DNA of 64,000 nt from Flagellimonas sp. HMM57 (GCF_021390175.1 NZ_CP090004.1:2294001-2358000); one strand, 5' to 3'; shown: positions 55,713-64,000, counted from the stretch's first letter. Numbers and translations are program-made. Notes: a model not told the origin generated them from the sequence alone.

Positions 55713-56678
55713 TCAGCAACAGCCTCCGCCATTGTAGTGCCAAGTACTTTCGCTCACATGAATTTGGTCGGATGCCTGTTTTAATGCAGCTGCTGTTTTG
55801 TCACAAACGGCCAATGGTTGATTTTGTAATAAAACATGTCCTTTTCCATCATCAAAAGATGCTTCATCACCGTAATAGATGGCTGTTTTTCCAGTAAACA
55901 TACACGGTCCATCTTCTGGCATTGGATCTTTTATGGCAGCAATCTCAATAGATTCTATATAAATGAGTTCGTCGGTTGGGTAATGGTTAGGGGAAAGCAC
56001 CCTGTACGATTTTCTTGCCCTAATTTCAATAGTGCCAAAACCTGCATCTGTCAACACTTTTACATAATCCTTAATGGGAATGCTTCCGCTAAGGCAAAGC
56101 GCTCTTAACCTGTCATCGTTCCTAAGCTCATCGTTCATATGTTGCTCACACGTAGGGTCACTCATCACCAAGCGCCCGTGAGGTTTTAGCACACGATACA
56201 TTTCCGAAACCGCTTTTTTCAAATCTTCCATTTTAAAGATATTGAACAAACAGTTCTGGGCGGCTACATCTATACTTTCGTCTTCTACAGGAAGGTTTAG
56301 GGCATCGCCTTTTACTAAATTGACAAACTCACTTTTAAACCAGTCATTTTCTTCCTCTGCAATTTTGAAGTTCTTTTGGGATGCCTCCAACATTTCGTCT
56401 ACGGAATCAACCCCGGTCACGCCTCCCTTTTGTCTAGAGAAATAGGAGAACTGTAGTAATTCCATTCCGCCGCCCACACCTACATAAAGTACTTTTGGGT
56501 CATTTATAAGATCTTGGGCCGAAACCGTACTTCCGCACCCATAGTTCATTTCTTGCATGATTTTGGGAATGGATAGCCCAGGGAACTGCCAAATAGGATT
56601 GGTTGTGCAACAAAGTCCGACATCTGGAGTTATTGCAGCTTCTTTATATAAGTCTTGGGTTGCATCTAGATAACTCAT
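55713..56678 (-). CDS. arsM: ArsM-like arsenite S-adenosylmethionine methyltransferase
   Basis: A 321-residue class I methyltransferase. The SAM loop is YVGVGGGMELL (about 65-75). The three cysteines expected for arsenic binding are present: Cys48 in YGCGS, Cys143 in QNCLFN and Cys195 in ALCLSG. Extra cysteines are at 23-24 (GLCCTTNP) and at the C-terminus (GGGCC). The sequence favours the arsenosugar type of ArsM. Its ATG overlaps the PNP gene stop (ATGA). Methylation of arsenic is inferred from the family, not shown. Confidence 0.88.
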   Translation of the reverse strand: MSYLDATQDLYKEAAITPDVGLCCTTNPIWQFPGLSIPKIMQEMNYGCGSTVSAQDLINDPKVLYVGVGGGMELLQFSYFSRQKGGVTGVDSVDEMLEASQKNFKIAEEENDWFKSEFVNLVKGDALNLPVEDESIDVAAQNCLFNIFKMEDLKKAVSEMYRVLKPHGRLVMSDPTCEQHMNDELRNDDRLRALCLSGSIPIKDYVKVLTDAGFGTIEIRARKSYRVLSPNHYPTDELIYIESIEIAAIKDPMPEDGPCMFTGKTAIYYGDEASFDDGKGHVLLQNQPLAVCDKTAAALKQASDQIHVSESTWHYNGGGCC

Positions 56679-57490
56679 AATTCTTTAATTAATTCTTTAA
56701 ATAATTGTATCATTTTAGGCTCTGTCTTTCCCGCGATTTCGATAATTTCTTGAATGTTTACCGGTTTTAGATCATCAGGGTCGCATTCATCCGTTAAAAC
56801 AGATACGGCTACAATGGGTAGTCGTAAATGATTGGCAACAATTACTTCTGGTACCGTACTCATTCCCACGGCGTCTGCTCCTAAAATTTTTAGCATTCGA
56901 TATTCCGCCTTTGTTTCCAACTGTGGCCCCACCACAGATGCATAAACTCCTTTCTTTAATGAAATACCTTCTTTTTGTGCGGTCGCTTCTATTTTATTTC
57001 GCATTTCCAAATCATAGGGTTCGCTCATATCTACAAATCTGTCGCCAAACTCGGCAACATTTTTGAAAGCGAGCGGCGAACCACCCTGTAGGTTTATGTG
57101 ATCTTCAATCAACATAATGTCACCTTTCTTAAAATTCAGGTTAATTGCTCCAGCAGCATTTGAAACGAATAACTTTTTAATTCCGAGCTGATGCATTACT
57201 CGAATGGGATATGTGATATCTAAAAAGTCATAACCTTCATACAAGTGGAAACGTCCTTGCATAACGACCACTTTTTTATTGGCTATTGTTCCATAAATCA
57301 ATTTTCCGGAATGAAATTCTACCGTTGCCAGTGGAAAATAGGGTATGTGATTATAATGTGCTTCGATAGGGCTTTCGATTTCGTCTACTAATTGTCCCAA
57401 TCCTGTACCCAATACAATGCCTATGTCCGGTGCATCGAACCCTTTTTTTTGTAAATATGCTACGGATTCGTCTAGTTGCTTCTTGGTCAT
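56675..57490 (-). CDS. Purine-nucleoside phosphorylase
   Basis: A 271-residue trimeric-type phosphorylase. Signatures are IGIVLGTGLGQL, GRFHLYEGYD, VSNAAGAINLNFKKGD and MSTVPEVIVANHL. It cleaves purine nucleosides with phosphate. Within this operon it could remove adenine from an adenosyl-arsenical or recycle adenosine products of radical SAM chemistry; this is inference. ATGA overlaps join it to ArsM and to the TIGR04282 gene. Confidence 0.94.
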   Translation of the reverse strand: MTKKQLDESVAYLQKKGFDAPDIGIVLGTGLGQLVDEIESPIEAHYNHIPYFPLATVEFHSGKLIYGTIANKKVVVMQGRFHLYEGYDFLDITYPIRVMHQLGIKKLFVSNAAGAINLNFKKGDIMLIEDHINLQGGSPLAFKNVAEFGDRFVDMSEPYDLEMRNKIEATAQKEGISLKKGVYASVVGPQLETKAEYRMLKILGADAVGMSTVPEVIVANHLRLPIVAVSVLTDECDPDDLKPVNIQEIIEIAGKTEPKMIQLFKELIKEL

Positions 57491-58110
57491 TCTTTAATGT
57501 GTTTTAAATAAGGACTAAATGCCTCAATGTCTTTTATGTCTTCGTAAAGGTCTATGTCGTTCTTTGTAGGGAGCATAAAAATATCTTCGCCCTCTAGATT
57601 GTTCATGGTTTCTGGCAAAACGGTTGCTGTGCCCCAATCTTTATTTTGAAAGAGTTCCACTTTTAAAGATGTCATTCCTAAAAGATAATACCCTCCATCT
57701 TTTGCTGGTCCAAGCACATAATCGTGTTTGTTAAGTTGTTCAAAGGCTTCTTCCAGATCACTTTGCGAAAGGTCGTACATGTCACTGCCAATTATAATGA
57801 TTTTTTCAAAACCGGCATCAAAGCCATTTTTGAAGGCATTCTCCATTCGTTCTCCCAAATCTTTACCATACTGAAGTTTTTTGTGATAAAGTTTATTGTC
57901 CCAGATGTCATCTTTCCAAATAGCTTCGGAATAATGAACTTGTTTTTCCACTTTTAAATCTTTGGTAATGGTAACGGTATGGTCGAGCAAGAATTTATAA
58001 CTATTCAGTGCCGCCTCATCACCTATTGTGGCTGCAAGTCGGGTTTTACACTTTCCAAGTTCGGGATTACGTGTAAAAATTAAAAGTAGATGGTTTTCGA
58101 TATGCTTCAA
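57487..58110 (-). CDS. TIGR04282-family transferase
   Basis: A 207-residue rSAM/selenodomain-associated transferase 1, annotated in arsenosugar biosynthesis. Motifs are LIFTRNPELGKCKTRLAATI, IIIGSDMYDLS and LGPAKDGGYYLLGM. The only usable start is TTG at 58110, which overlaps the previous stop as TTGA; a stop lies five codons upstream. The overlap supports this start through translational coupling. It probably activates or transfers a nucleotide-sugar-like group. Confidence 0.9.
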   Translation of the reverse strand: MKHIENHLLLIFTRNPELGKCKTRLAATIGDEAALNSYKFLLDHTVTITKDLKVEKQVHYSEAIWKDDIWDNKLYHKKLQYGKDLGERMENAFKNGFDAGFEKIIIIGSDMYDLSQSDLEEAFEQLNKHDYVLGPAKDGGYYLLGMTSLKVELFQNKDWGTATVLPETMNNLEGEDIFMLPTKNDIDLYEDIKDIEAFSPYLKHIKE

Positions 58111-58475
58111 TAGGTTCTGTTCTTATTTAGTTGACTATATTTTGTGGCATTCGTCAATAAATCGCCCCAAAACTTACTAAATGTGTATACTTCCTTCAGT
58201 TTTAAATCCATTAGTGTCATAAACGATATATCCCAGTACATTAGCTTTTTTGTAATATCTTCTGAATGTACACCTTTTGAACCATAAACCACTACGGGTT
58301 TTTCTTTGTTGGATGCCTTTTCGTGTATGTTATCTTCTTCGTCATCAACTTCTTCTGTTGAAATGTAGGCTACCGTATTACGATTGTTTTTTTTAGGTGT
58401 ATTAGGCTGTTGCTTTTGTGCGTAAGAACTAGCAGTAGGTAAAATGAAGAATAATAGAAACGGGGAGATTCGCAT
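58107..58475 (-). CDS. Hypothetical secreted protein
   Basis: A 122-residue protein with a signal peptide (SPFLLFFILPTASSYAQ), an acidic middle (EEVDDEEDN) and a helical C-terminal half. It is the first gene of the arsenosugar-type operon. I do not recognise the family. A palindrome (58533-58550) lies in the shared upstream region. Confidence 0.7.
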   Translation of the reverse strand: MRISPFLLFFILPTASSYAQKQQPNTPKKNNRNTVAYISTEEVDDEEDNIHEKASNKEKPVVVYGSKGVHSEDITKKLMYWDISFMTLMDLKLKEVYTFSKFWGDLLTNATKYSQLNKNRTY

Positions 58476-58856
58476 TGGTCAAAAATAAAAACAAAAGATA
58501 GTATTTTGCTAATTTGAAGTATTAATTCTGTTTGTTTAACAAGTTAAACAGTGATATATATAAATCGACTGCTGAGTATAACGGAAAAGCGAACTGCTCC
58601 AATAATCGTATTATTTTTTCTCCCAAAAGTTGATTTCAAATAAGATCAGAGGAATCGTTTTTCATATTATTTTGATACAATCTCGATAAAATTTAATAAT
58701 CACTGAACTGATGATATAGATCATCTTAAAAAACCTATAATCCATCTATCAAATTGTTTTTTTAAACCTTCTGTTGAAACTAAATGAAGATGACTGATTT
58801 TTATCAGTTTTTTTATATGAATTGATTTAGAACTTTAGGCTTCTAAATATCTCTGA
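58476..58856. other. Divergent intergenic region with a palindrome
   Basis: 381 bases between two divergent units, very AT-rich. It holds a perfect palindrome TGTTTAAC-AA-GTTAAACA at 58533-58550, a possible operator. No gene with coding character was seen. Confidence 0.5.
58533..58550. promoter_or_regulatory. Palindromic operator candidate
   Basis: Eight-base arms TGTTTAAC and GTTAAACA around AA, 58 bases upstream of the start of 58107-58475. A similar half-site, TTTGTTAAACAAA, occurs near 4417. The binding protein is unknown. Confidence 0.35.
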
Positions 58857-60677
58857 ATGAGCATGTCTTTTAAGGAAATGAACGAAATAAGCTTAAGGAT
58901 CGAATCTTTGATAGCTAAAATTGAAGAGCAAGACACAGCTAATAGGGAAATCCTTAAAAATAGTAACCCAGTTTATAAGAAAAGTGCTAGGAATCTATTG
59001 CATTATGGAACTTTTAGAAGTTTTGATGTTAGGAAGATTCAAGCACAACTAAAGTACTTGGGTTTGACGCGTTTGGCAAATTCAGAAGGCAATATTTTAG
59101 GAAGTCTGGTGAACGTCAAAACAGTTATAGACCGCTTGAACTTAAGTTCAGAAAGATCAAGCAATCATGATTGCTTGTCCATAGGTGAGGGGAGCAACCT
59201 GCTAAAAAAACATACGAACAACCTCTTTGGAGCTAGGTCAGAGGATAGAAGGGTGCGCATTATGGTAACCCAGCCCACAAAAGCTGCGCATGACTATAAT
59301 ATGGTTCTAGAAATGGTGAAGAGTGGGATGGATTGTGCACGAATTAACTGTGCCCATGACAATGCCGAGATTTGGAAGGACATTGTGCTGAACATAAAAA
59401 AAGCAGCTTTGGAGTGCGGGACTACGGTTAAAATTGCGATGGATTTGGCAGGACCCAAGATAAGAACAGGCAATCTTCTGGAGGGTTCCAAGGTGAAAAA
59501 ATTCAAACCAAAGCGAACAGCGGTCGGAATTGTTGAAAGCCCTGCACATATCGAACTTGTTCCAGATACAAAAGGTGATTTAGGTCCAAATGAAATTCCT
59601 GTTTCCAATTCTTGGATGACACAGTTACAAGAAAGGGACTTTGTTGCTTTAAAGGATACAAGAAGCAAGTTTCGTAAGCTGCAAGTTGTAAAGGTTAAAA
59701 AAGACCGGTTGCTACTCAGTAGTGAAAAAACGGTATATATAGGAACGGGAACCAAACTGTTTCCAATGCGTTCGGATTTGGATAAAGGCATTGTGGGCGA
59801 ACTTCCCGTGGTAGCTCGTTATATTACTTTGCGTAAGGATGATTTACTGATAGTCTCTGGAAAAGATGAGGAAGGAAGCCTTTCTAAATTTGATAAAGAG
59901 GGTCGTTTAATTCAACCCGGTAAGATATCCTGTATTCCCCATTCTGTGGTTAAAAGAGTAAAAAAGGGCGAGCCTATTTTGTTTGATGATGGAAAAATCA
60001 AGGGAATCATAGAAGATGTAAGCGATGATTTTTTTATGGTACGCATAAAGAAAGCAAAAGAAAATGGGTCTAAATTAAAAGCTGAAAAAGGAATCAATTT
60101 TCCAACTTTGGATATGGGCATAAATGGGCTAACAGCAAAAGATAAAAAAGATTTGGAATTTGTTGCCCAATATGCAGATATCGTAAACTATTCATACATC
60201 AACACTGAAGCGGATGTAGTCGAGCTATTGGACGAAATGGAACGATTGAATATAAAAGATAAGATAAGTATAATCCTCAAAATAGAAACACGCTTCGCTT
60301 TTAGGAACTTGGTGAAAATACTGCTTGCAGCAATGAAGACAAAGTATTTGGGAATAATGATAGCAAGGGGCGATTTGGCATTGGAAGTGGGGTGGAAAAA
60401 TATGAGCAAAGTACAGGAAGAGATTTTGTCCTTTTGCGGTGCTGCACATATTCCTGTTGTCTGGGCCACCCAGGTCTTGGAAAGTTTGGCAAAAAATGGA
60501 TTGCCATCGCGATCTGAGATTGCAGATACAGCATCTTCCGTTAGAGCAGAATGTGTAATGCTCAATAAAGGTCCTTATATTAATGAAGCCATTAAGTTAT
60601 TGGATGAGATCCTACATGATATGGAGCGTTTACACGAAAAAAAAGAAGGAATGTGGCCAAAAATAGAATGGCTTTGA
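58857..60677 (+). CDS. Atypical pyruvate-kinase-like protein
   Basis: A 606-residue protein whose core is pyruvate kinase: ARINCAHDN (161-169), MDLAGPKIRTG (195-205), ILFDDGKIKG, KGINFPTLDMG, ARGDLALEVG and WATQVLESLAKNGLPSRSEI. It differs from standard enzymes by an added N-terminal domain of about 130 residues, a beta-domain region of about 190 rather than 100 residues, and no C-terminal regulatory domain. The catalytic Lys and metal-binding Glu regions seem present. A PEP-linked activity is likely; a standard glycolytic role is uncertain. Confidence 0.83.
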   Translation: MSMSFKEMNEISLRIESLIAKIEEQDTANREILKNSNPVYKKSARNLLHYGTFRSFDVRKIQAQLKYLGLTRLANSEGNILGSLVNVKTVIDRLNLSSERSSNHDCLSIGEGSNLLKKHTNNLFGARSEDRRVRIMVTQPTKAAHDYNMVLEMVKSGMDCARINCAHDNAEIWKDIVLNIKKAALECGTTVKIAMDLAGPKIRTGNLLEGSKVKKFKPKRTAVGIVESPAHIELVPDTKGDLGPNEIPVSNSWMTQLQERDFVALKDTRSKFRKLQVVKVKKDRLLLSSEKTVYIGTGTKLFPMRSDLDKGIVGELPVVARYITLRKDDLLIVSGKDEEGSLSKFDKEGRLIQPGKISCIPHSVVKRVKKGEPILFDDGKIKGIIEDVSDDFFMVRIKKAKENGSKLKAEKGINFPTLDMGINGLTAKDKKDLEFVAQYADIVNYSYINTEADVVELLDEMERLNIKDKISIILKIETRFAFRNLVKILLAAMKTKYLGIMIARGDLALEVGWKNMSKVQEEILSFCGAAHIPVVWATQVLESLAKNGLPSRSEIADTASSVRAECVMLNKGPYINEAIKLLDEILHDMERLHEKKEGMWPKIEWL

Positions 60678-60769
60678 TGTTGCCAAGTTAGTGAACTGGA
60701 TGATACAGTCATTGGTGTTGCTGCAAGATGCAATAGGTTATAGGAAATTAAGGGATAGAAGAATCAATT

Positions 60770-60806
60770 AAAAAATGGGTGTCGGTTTGGCTGACACCCA
60801 TTTTTT
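60770..60806. terminator. Bidirectional intrinsic terminator
   Basis: A perfect 14-base-pair stem AAAAAATGGGTGTC / GACACCCATTTTTT with loop GGTTTGGCT. It ends plus-strand transcripts from the pyruvate-kinase-like gene. On the minus strand it sits directly after the stop codon of the 33-residue peptide. Confidence 0.85.
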
Positions 60807-60906
60807 AGTTTACATAATGATAGAGGCTGGTAATAAAAGCGCACATAGAGCATGCAATGACAAAAAACCAGAATAGATAGCCTACTTTTTCTTCTATAGT
60901 GTTCAT
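60805..60906 (-). CDS. 33-residue single-helix membrane peptide
   Basis: A short frame starting MNTIEEKVGYLFWFF and ending SLYHYVN. The acidic/basic N-terminus is followed by one hydrophobic helix with two cysteines (VIACSMCAFITSL). The stop codon abuts the terminator at 60770-60806, which gives the minus strand its own transcription end and supports a real small gene. The family is not recognised. Confidence 0.55.
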   Translation of the reverse strand: MNTIEEKVGYLFWFFVIACSMCAFITSLYHYVN

Positions 60907-61395
60907 GATAAATAAATTTTTTGGGGGTTGAAGTTTGATTTATATTCCGAAATTAAGGAATAGAACCCACTCAACGTTTCAGCTTTTTGTGAGTTGCAGC
61001 TAAAAAGATGTAATTGGTAAAAATTTCTTCGTGAATTGCAAAGTGCCATTCTATTAAGTAAAACCTATTCACAAAATAGATTAGAATGTGACGGGGAATG
61101 ATGGCCCAATCAGACTTTACTTTGGCTTGGCTCCCTGGGATTTACTATTTTACAAAGTATAACCAGTAAGTCTCTAAAGCAAGTAGGTCAGGAGACTACC
61201 AAATAAGGGTTGCAGCCATAGAATGGTTGAGGGTGATTTCTTGTGCTGTAGATTTCGAAACTATCAGCAGGTGAATCTCAAATATGGAAACGGCGTACGA
61301 TAGAAATGTATTGCTTATATCCACGATTTTGATTGTTGAAGGGACTTTCTACAAACCAAAACAATACCTGAAATTTCTTAAAAAATGAAGTTAGT
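60907..61395. other. Gap without recognised gene
   Basis: 489 bases between the small peptide and the 75-residue protein. Short frames only (the best is about 22 codons from 61101), no hairpin with T run, no tRNA. A decayed gene or small RNA cannot be excluded. Confidence 0.4.
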
Positions 61396-61623
61396 TTAGA
61401 CCAAGGGGGTTCCCTTTAAGCGCTTTTCTATTTTTTTCTTCTTTTCAGTGAGACGTTTCATGACATCCATTAAGTTTTCGTCTTTGGTCTCTTTATAAAT
61501 TTCGTTGATGGAAAGTATAAGTTGTTTTGCCTCTCTTGAAGCAGCAACCCTATCGCTTGTGGACATATGACTCAAAGTTCTGTTTTCAAACTCCTTTGCC
61601 TTTTCTAATAAATCTTCGGTCAT
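61396..61623 (-). CDS. Small helical protein, flavobacterial type
   Basis: A 75-residue charged protein predicted to be all-helical (DLLEKAKEFENRTLSHMSTS, ending KKKIEKRLKGTPLV). No signal peptide or catalytic motif is seen. Small proteins of this look are common next to tRNA genes in flavobacteria, but no function is known. Its start faces the tRNA-Phe gene across about 150 bases. Confidence 0.65.
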   Translation of the reverse strand: MTEDLLEKAKEFENRTLSHMSTSDRVAASREAKQLILSINEIYKETKDENLMDVMKRLTEKKKKIEKRLKGTPLV

Positions 61624-61744
61624 TTTTATTTAAAATTAATCTAGATGGGCTAAATATAAGGGTTAGTTTCATATTTTGTGCCTATAGGGGTATTCGATTT
61701 TTATATTTATGAATTTATTAAGAATTTGATTACAGGGTAAAAAT

Positions 61745-61775
61745 CAAAAAAACCGGCAATTTTGCCGGTTTTTTT
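61745..61775. terminator. Terminator after tRNA-Phe
   Basis: Hairpin AACCGGCAA / TTGCCGGTT at 61751-61770 flanked by A and T runs, so it can act in both directions. It lies directly after the minus-strand tRNA. Confidence 0.8.
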
Positions 61776-61776
61776 G

Positions 61777-61849
<73 letters not shown>

Positions 61850-61958
61850 TTGAATGCCTTTTGCTAAGGCGGGTGCAAATATAATTTCAAATTTAGGATA
61901 TCCAAACAAAAACTAGAAAAAAGCCATTGGTTTTTTTTCAATTTGTCATCTTTGTAGT

Positions 61959-62687
61959 ATGAACCTGGTTATTGATATAGGCAATACACGTATAAAGTAT
62001 GCGGTTTTTGAACATAGAACAATAAGGTTTTATGAGAGCTCAGAATCTGGATTATTTTTATCGCGGGTCAAAGAACTTTTTGAATTGTATCCAAAAATCA
62101 ATCGGGCGCTAATTGCATCAGTTGGGAACCTAGAAGGGAAAGAACTTGAGATTGTTTCGTTGTTCTGTAATGTACACCTACTTTCCAGTAGCTCCAAGGT
62201 GCCTTTCAAGAATAGTTATGCAACCCCTTCGACTTTAGGTATGGACCGTGTTGCGCTTGCTACAGCTGCTTTTTATCAAAACCCAAGGGGAAATACGCTG
62301 GTTATCGATGCGGGTACATGTATCACATACGATATGATAAACGATTCTGGAGAGTATGTGGGTGGGGCTATTTCACCAGGTGTACAAATGAGATATAGGG
62401 CTATGCATGATCAGACAAATGCCCTTCCTTTACTTCAGCCAGAAGAAATCTTGGATTTTATCGGGAATTCAACCAAAACAAGTATGCATAGTGGTGTAAT
62501 AAACGGCGTTTCTCAGGAAATTGATGGAGTGATTAACCAGTATAGATCTCGCTTTCAAGATTTAACAGTTATTTTAACAGGCGGTGACTCCCATTTTTTT
62601 GCTAACCGATTAAAAAATACCATATTTGCGAATTCTAAATTTCTCTTGGAGGGGCTCAATTACTTGCTGGATTACAACAAACACTAG
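61959..62687 (+). CDS. coaX: Type III pantothenate kinase
   Basis: Phosphorylates pantothenate, the first step of coenzyme A synthesis, in the cytoplasm. The 242-residue protein has NLVIDIGNTRIKYAVFE at the N-terminus, LGMDRVALATAAF in the middle, and TLVIDAGTCITYDMI, all hallmarks of the CoaX acetate-kinase-like fold. Its stop touches the start of the outer-membrane protein gene, so the two are co-transcribed, as in other flavobacteria. Confidence 0.96.
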   Translation: MNLVIDIGNTRIKYAVFEHRTIRFYESSESGLFLSRVKELFELYPKINRALIASVGNLEGKELEIVSLFCNVHLLSSSSKVPFKNSYATPSTLGMDRVALATAAFYQNPRGNTLVIDAGTCITYDMINDSGEYVGGAISPGVQMRYRAMHDQTNALPLLQPEEILDFIGNSTKTSMHSGVINGVSQEIDGVINQYRSRFQDLTVILTGGDSHFFANRLKNTIFANSKFLLEGLNYLLDYNKH

Positions 62688-63964
62688 ATGGTTAAGAAAT
62701 TTTTGATTGCTTTTTTTTGCATGATTGCACATAGCATTTCTGCGCAAAATGGTACCGTATCACCATATTCATATTTTGGAATAGGGGAGTTAAGGAATAA
62801 TGGAACGGTAGAGAACCAAATGATGGGGGAATAAGTATGTATGCGGACAGTATACATATAAATTTGCGCAACCCAGCTGCATATTCCAAGTTAAAGCTTA
62901 CTACCTATGCCTTCGGATTGTCCCATACAGAATTTCAACTTAAGGATTTTTCACAAGAACAGAGTACCTCGGTAACCAACTTGGACTATTTGTCCATTGG
63001 TTTTCCGTTGGCCAAAAACTTGGGCTTAGGATTTGGCGTAATGCCTTTCTCCTCTGTAGGGTATAATTTAACAGATGAGGTTACGATTGATGGACAACCT
63101 ACGATAACAAATGTTTTTGCAGGGGAAGGAGGGCTTAATCGTGTATACATGTCAATAGGCTATGAACCAATGAAGAACTTAAGTATTGGGGCTACTGCCA
63201 ATTTTAATTTTGGACGATTGGAGTATCAACGTATCCAAAGTGTGGAAGATGTTCAATTTGGAACCTTGGATAGGCGTGAATCCAGAATTAATGGCTATGA
63301 CTTTAATTTTTCGGCCAATTATACACCAACCATTAAGGACAAATATACTTTGTATACATCGCTAATGGTAAATACCCAAGGAAATCTGGTTTCAGAGAAC
63401 ACTGAGCGTTTAGGCTCTTTTTCTTTGGTCAACGGTCAAGAAATTGAAGTGATTGATGTTGATTTAGATGCTGCCAACTTAAGGAACACAGAAATTAAGA
63501 TTCCTTTCCGAACAACAGCTGGTTTAGGTTTTGGTGAAAATAAAAAATGGTTTGTGGGTGGAGAATACAGTTTTCAAAAGTTCAGTGACTTTCAAAATGA
63601 ATTTTTGGGATTGGAAAACGTAATCTATAATGATGCAAGCAGTTTTGCATTCGGGGGTTATTTTATACCTAATTATAGATCATTATCTAGCTATTTTAAA
63701 AGAATTATATACAGGGCCGGAATACGGTATGATGTAAGCGGTCTAGAGGTAAATAATAAGGATATAAATAATCTTGGCATAACTTTTGGACTTGGGTTAC
63801 CGTTGTCCGGTACGTCCTTTGATGCTTTTTCAAATTTGAACTTGGGAGTTGAACTGGGAAGAAGAGGAACAACAGATCAAAACTTAATTGAAGAAAATTA
63901 TATTAAAATAAATGTTGGTTTATCTTTAAACGCAAAATGGTTTGTGAAAAAAAGAATAAATTGA
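62688..63964 (+). pseudogene. Outer-membrane protein, split by a one-base deletion
   Basis: The gene starts at ATG 62688 right after coaX, with a signal peptide (KKFLIAFFCMIAHSISAQ), but frame one ends at a TAA at 62831-62833. The long frame opens at 62837 and runs to 63964 (375 residues). Adding one G to the GGGGG run at 62825-62829 joins MMG to GISMYADSIHINLRNPAAY and gives about 425 residues with normal barrel features. Function is unknown; the locus precedes envelope genes in relatives. Confidence 0.85.
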
Positions 63965-63977
63965 TGAAGTTTTTTAA

Positions 63978-64000
63978 ATGTCGATAAATAACCACCAATA
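63978..64000 (+). CDS. Possible start of the next gene (partial)
   Basis: An ATG at 63978 begins MSINNHQ and stays open to the window edge. In flavobacteria this position is usually followed by an LptC-type or TPR envelope gene, but seven codons are too few to identify it. Another ATG at 63964 stops after seven codons. Confidence 0.25.

Noticed and set aside
55713..56678. Selenocysteine in the ArsM or rSAM/selenodomain-associated genes
   Set aside because: No in-frame TGA with flanking conserved residues was found; the cysteines are ordinary codons.

Overview
The window looks like a chromosomal segment from a marine Flavobacteriaceae bacterium (Bacteroidota; relatives of Maribacter, Zobellia or Muricauda are plausible, but the genus cannot be fixed by reading). 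The reasons are AT-rich DNA, few Shine-Dalgarno sequences, a TTG-N19-TAnnTTTG promoter of the Bacteroidota type, a mevalonate pathway, N-succinyl/acetyl-ornithine type arginine genes including an argF'-like carbamoyltransferase, and several families typical of flavobacteria (AsmA-like giant protein, DUF547, TspO, YwqK/MORN, TIGR04282/TIGR04283 transferases).

Layout. 1-2.0 kb: glycerol uptake (glpF cut by the window edge, glpK). 2.1-7.3 kb: DUF1697, TspO, then mvaD, a mevalonate-kinase-like GHMP kinase, a UbiA prenyltransferase and a nitrilase. 7.3-10.2 kb: an accessory SF2 helicase broken by one base, with a repeat at its 5' side. 10.2-17.5 kb: AsmA-like protein, S9 peptidase and rluB. 17.5-27 kb: mixed accessory stretch (rsgA, a quinone-oxidoreductase-like gene, two unknown secreted proteins, a beta-barrel protein with a Crp/Fnr regulator, a NamZ/DUF1343 protein, an M1 peptidase, a GNAT), punctuated by copies of one repeat family. 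27.1-36.7 kb: a ten-gene minus-strand arginine operon (GNAT/argA-like, argG, argC, proC, argD, argF', argB, argE-like, ACT protein, argH). 36.9-42.2 kb: a GT-C mannosyltransferase-like protein, AraC regulator plus serine hydrolase, GyrI-like protein, WYL regulator.

42.4-58.5 kb is the most system-like part. A five-gene minus-strand operon (FAD/NAD(P) oxidoreductase, membrane polyferredoxin, MORN protein, two GT2 glycosyltransferases) faces away from a five-gene plus-strand run (DUF547, beta-barrel protein, GH113-like lipoprotein, Omp85-like protein, zinc-ligand-less amidase). This converges on a seven-gene minus-strand operon with the hallmarks of arsenosugar biosynthesis: TIGR04282 and TIGR04283 transferases, an ArsM-like methyltransferase with its three conserved cysteines, a purine-nucleoside phosphorylase, a second DUF547 and a lipoprotein. 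The radical SAM partner ArsS is not in the window.

58.8-64 kb: an atypical 606-residue pyruvate-kinase-like protein, a 33-residue membrane peptide with its own terminator, a small helical protein, tRNA-Phe, coaX, and an outer-membrane protein split by a one-base deletion in a G run. Other points: REP-like palindromes lie in the arginine operon and one is read in frame inside argD; CAAGTT-type low-complexity repeats sit directly 5' of two start codons; and two genes are interrupted at G/C homopolymers, which could be real decay or assembly error. I saw no CRISPR array, rRNA, integrase or transposase.
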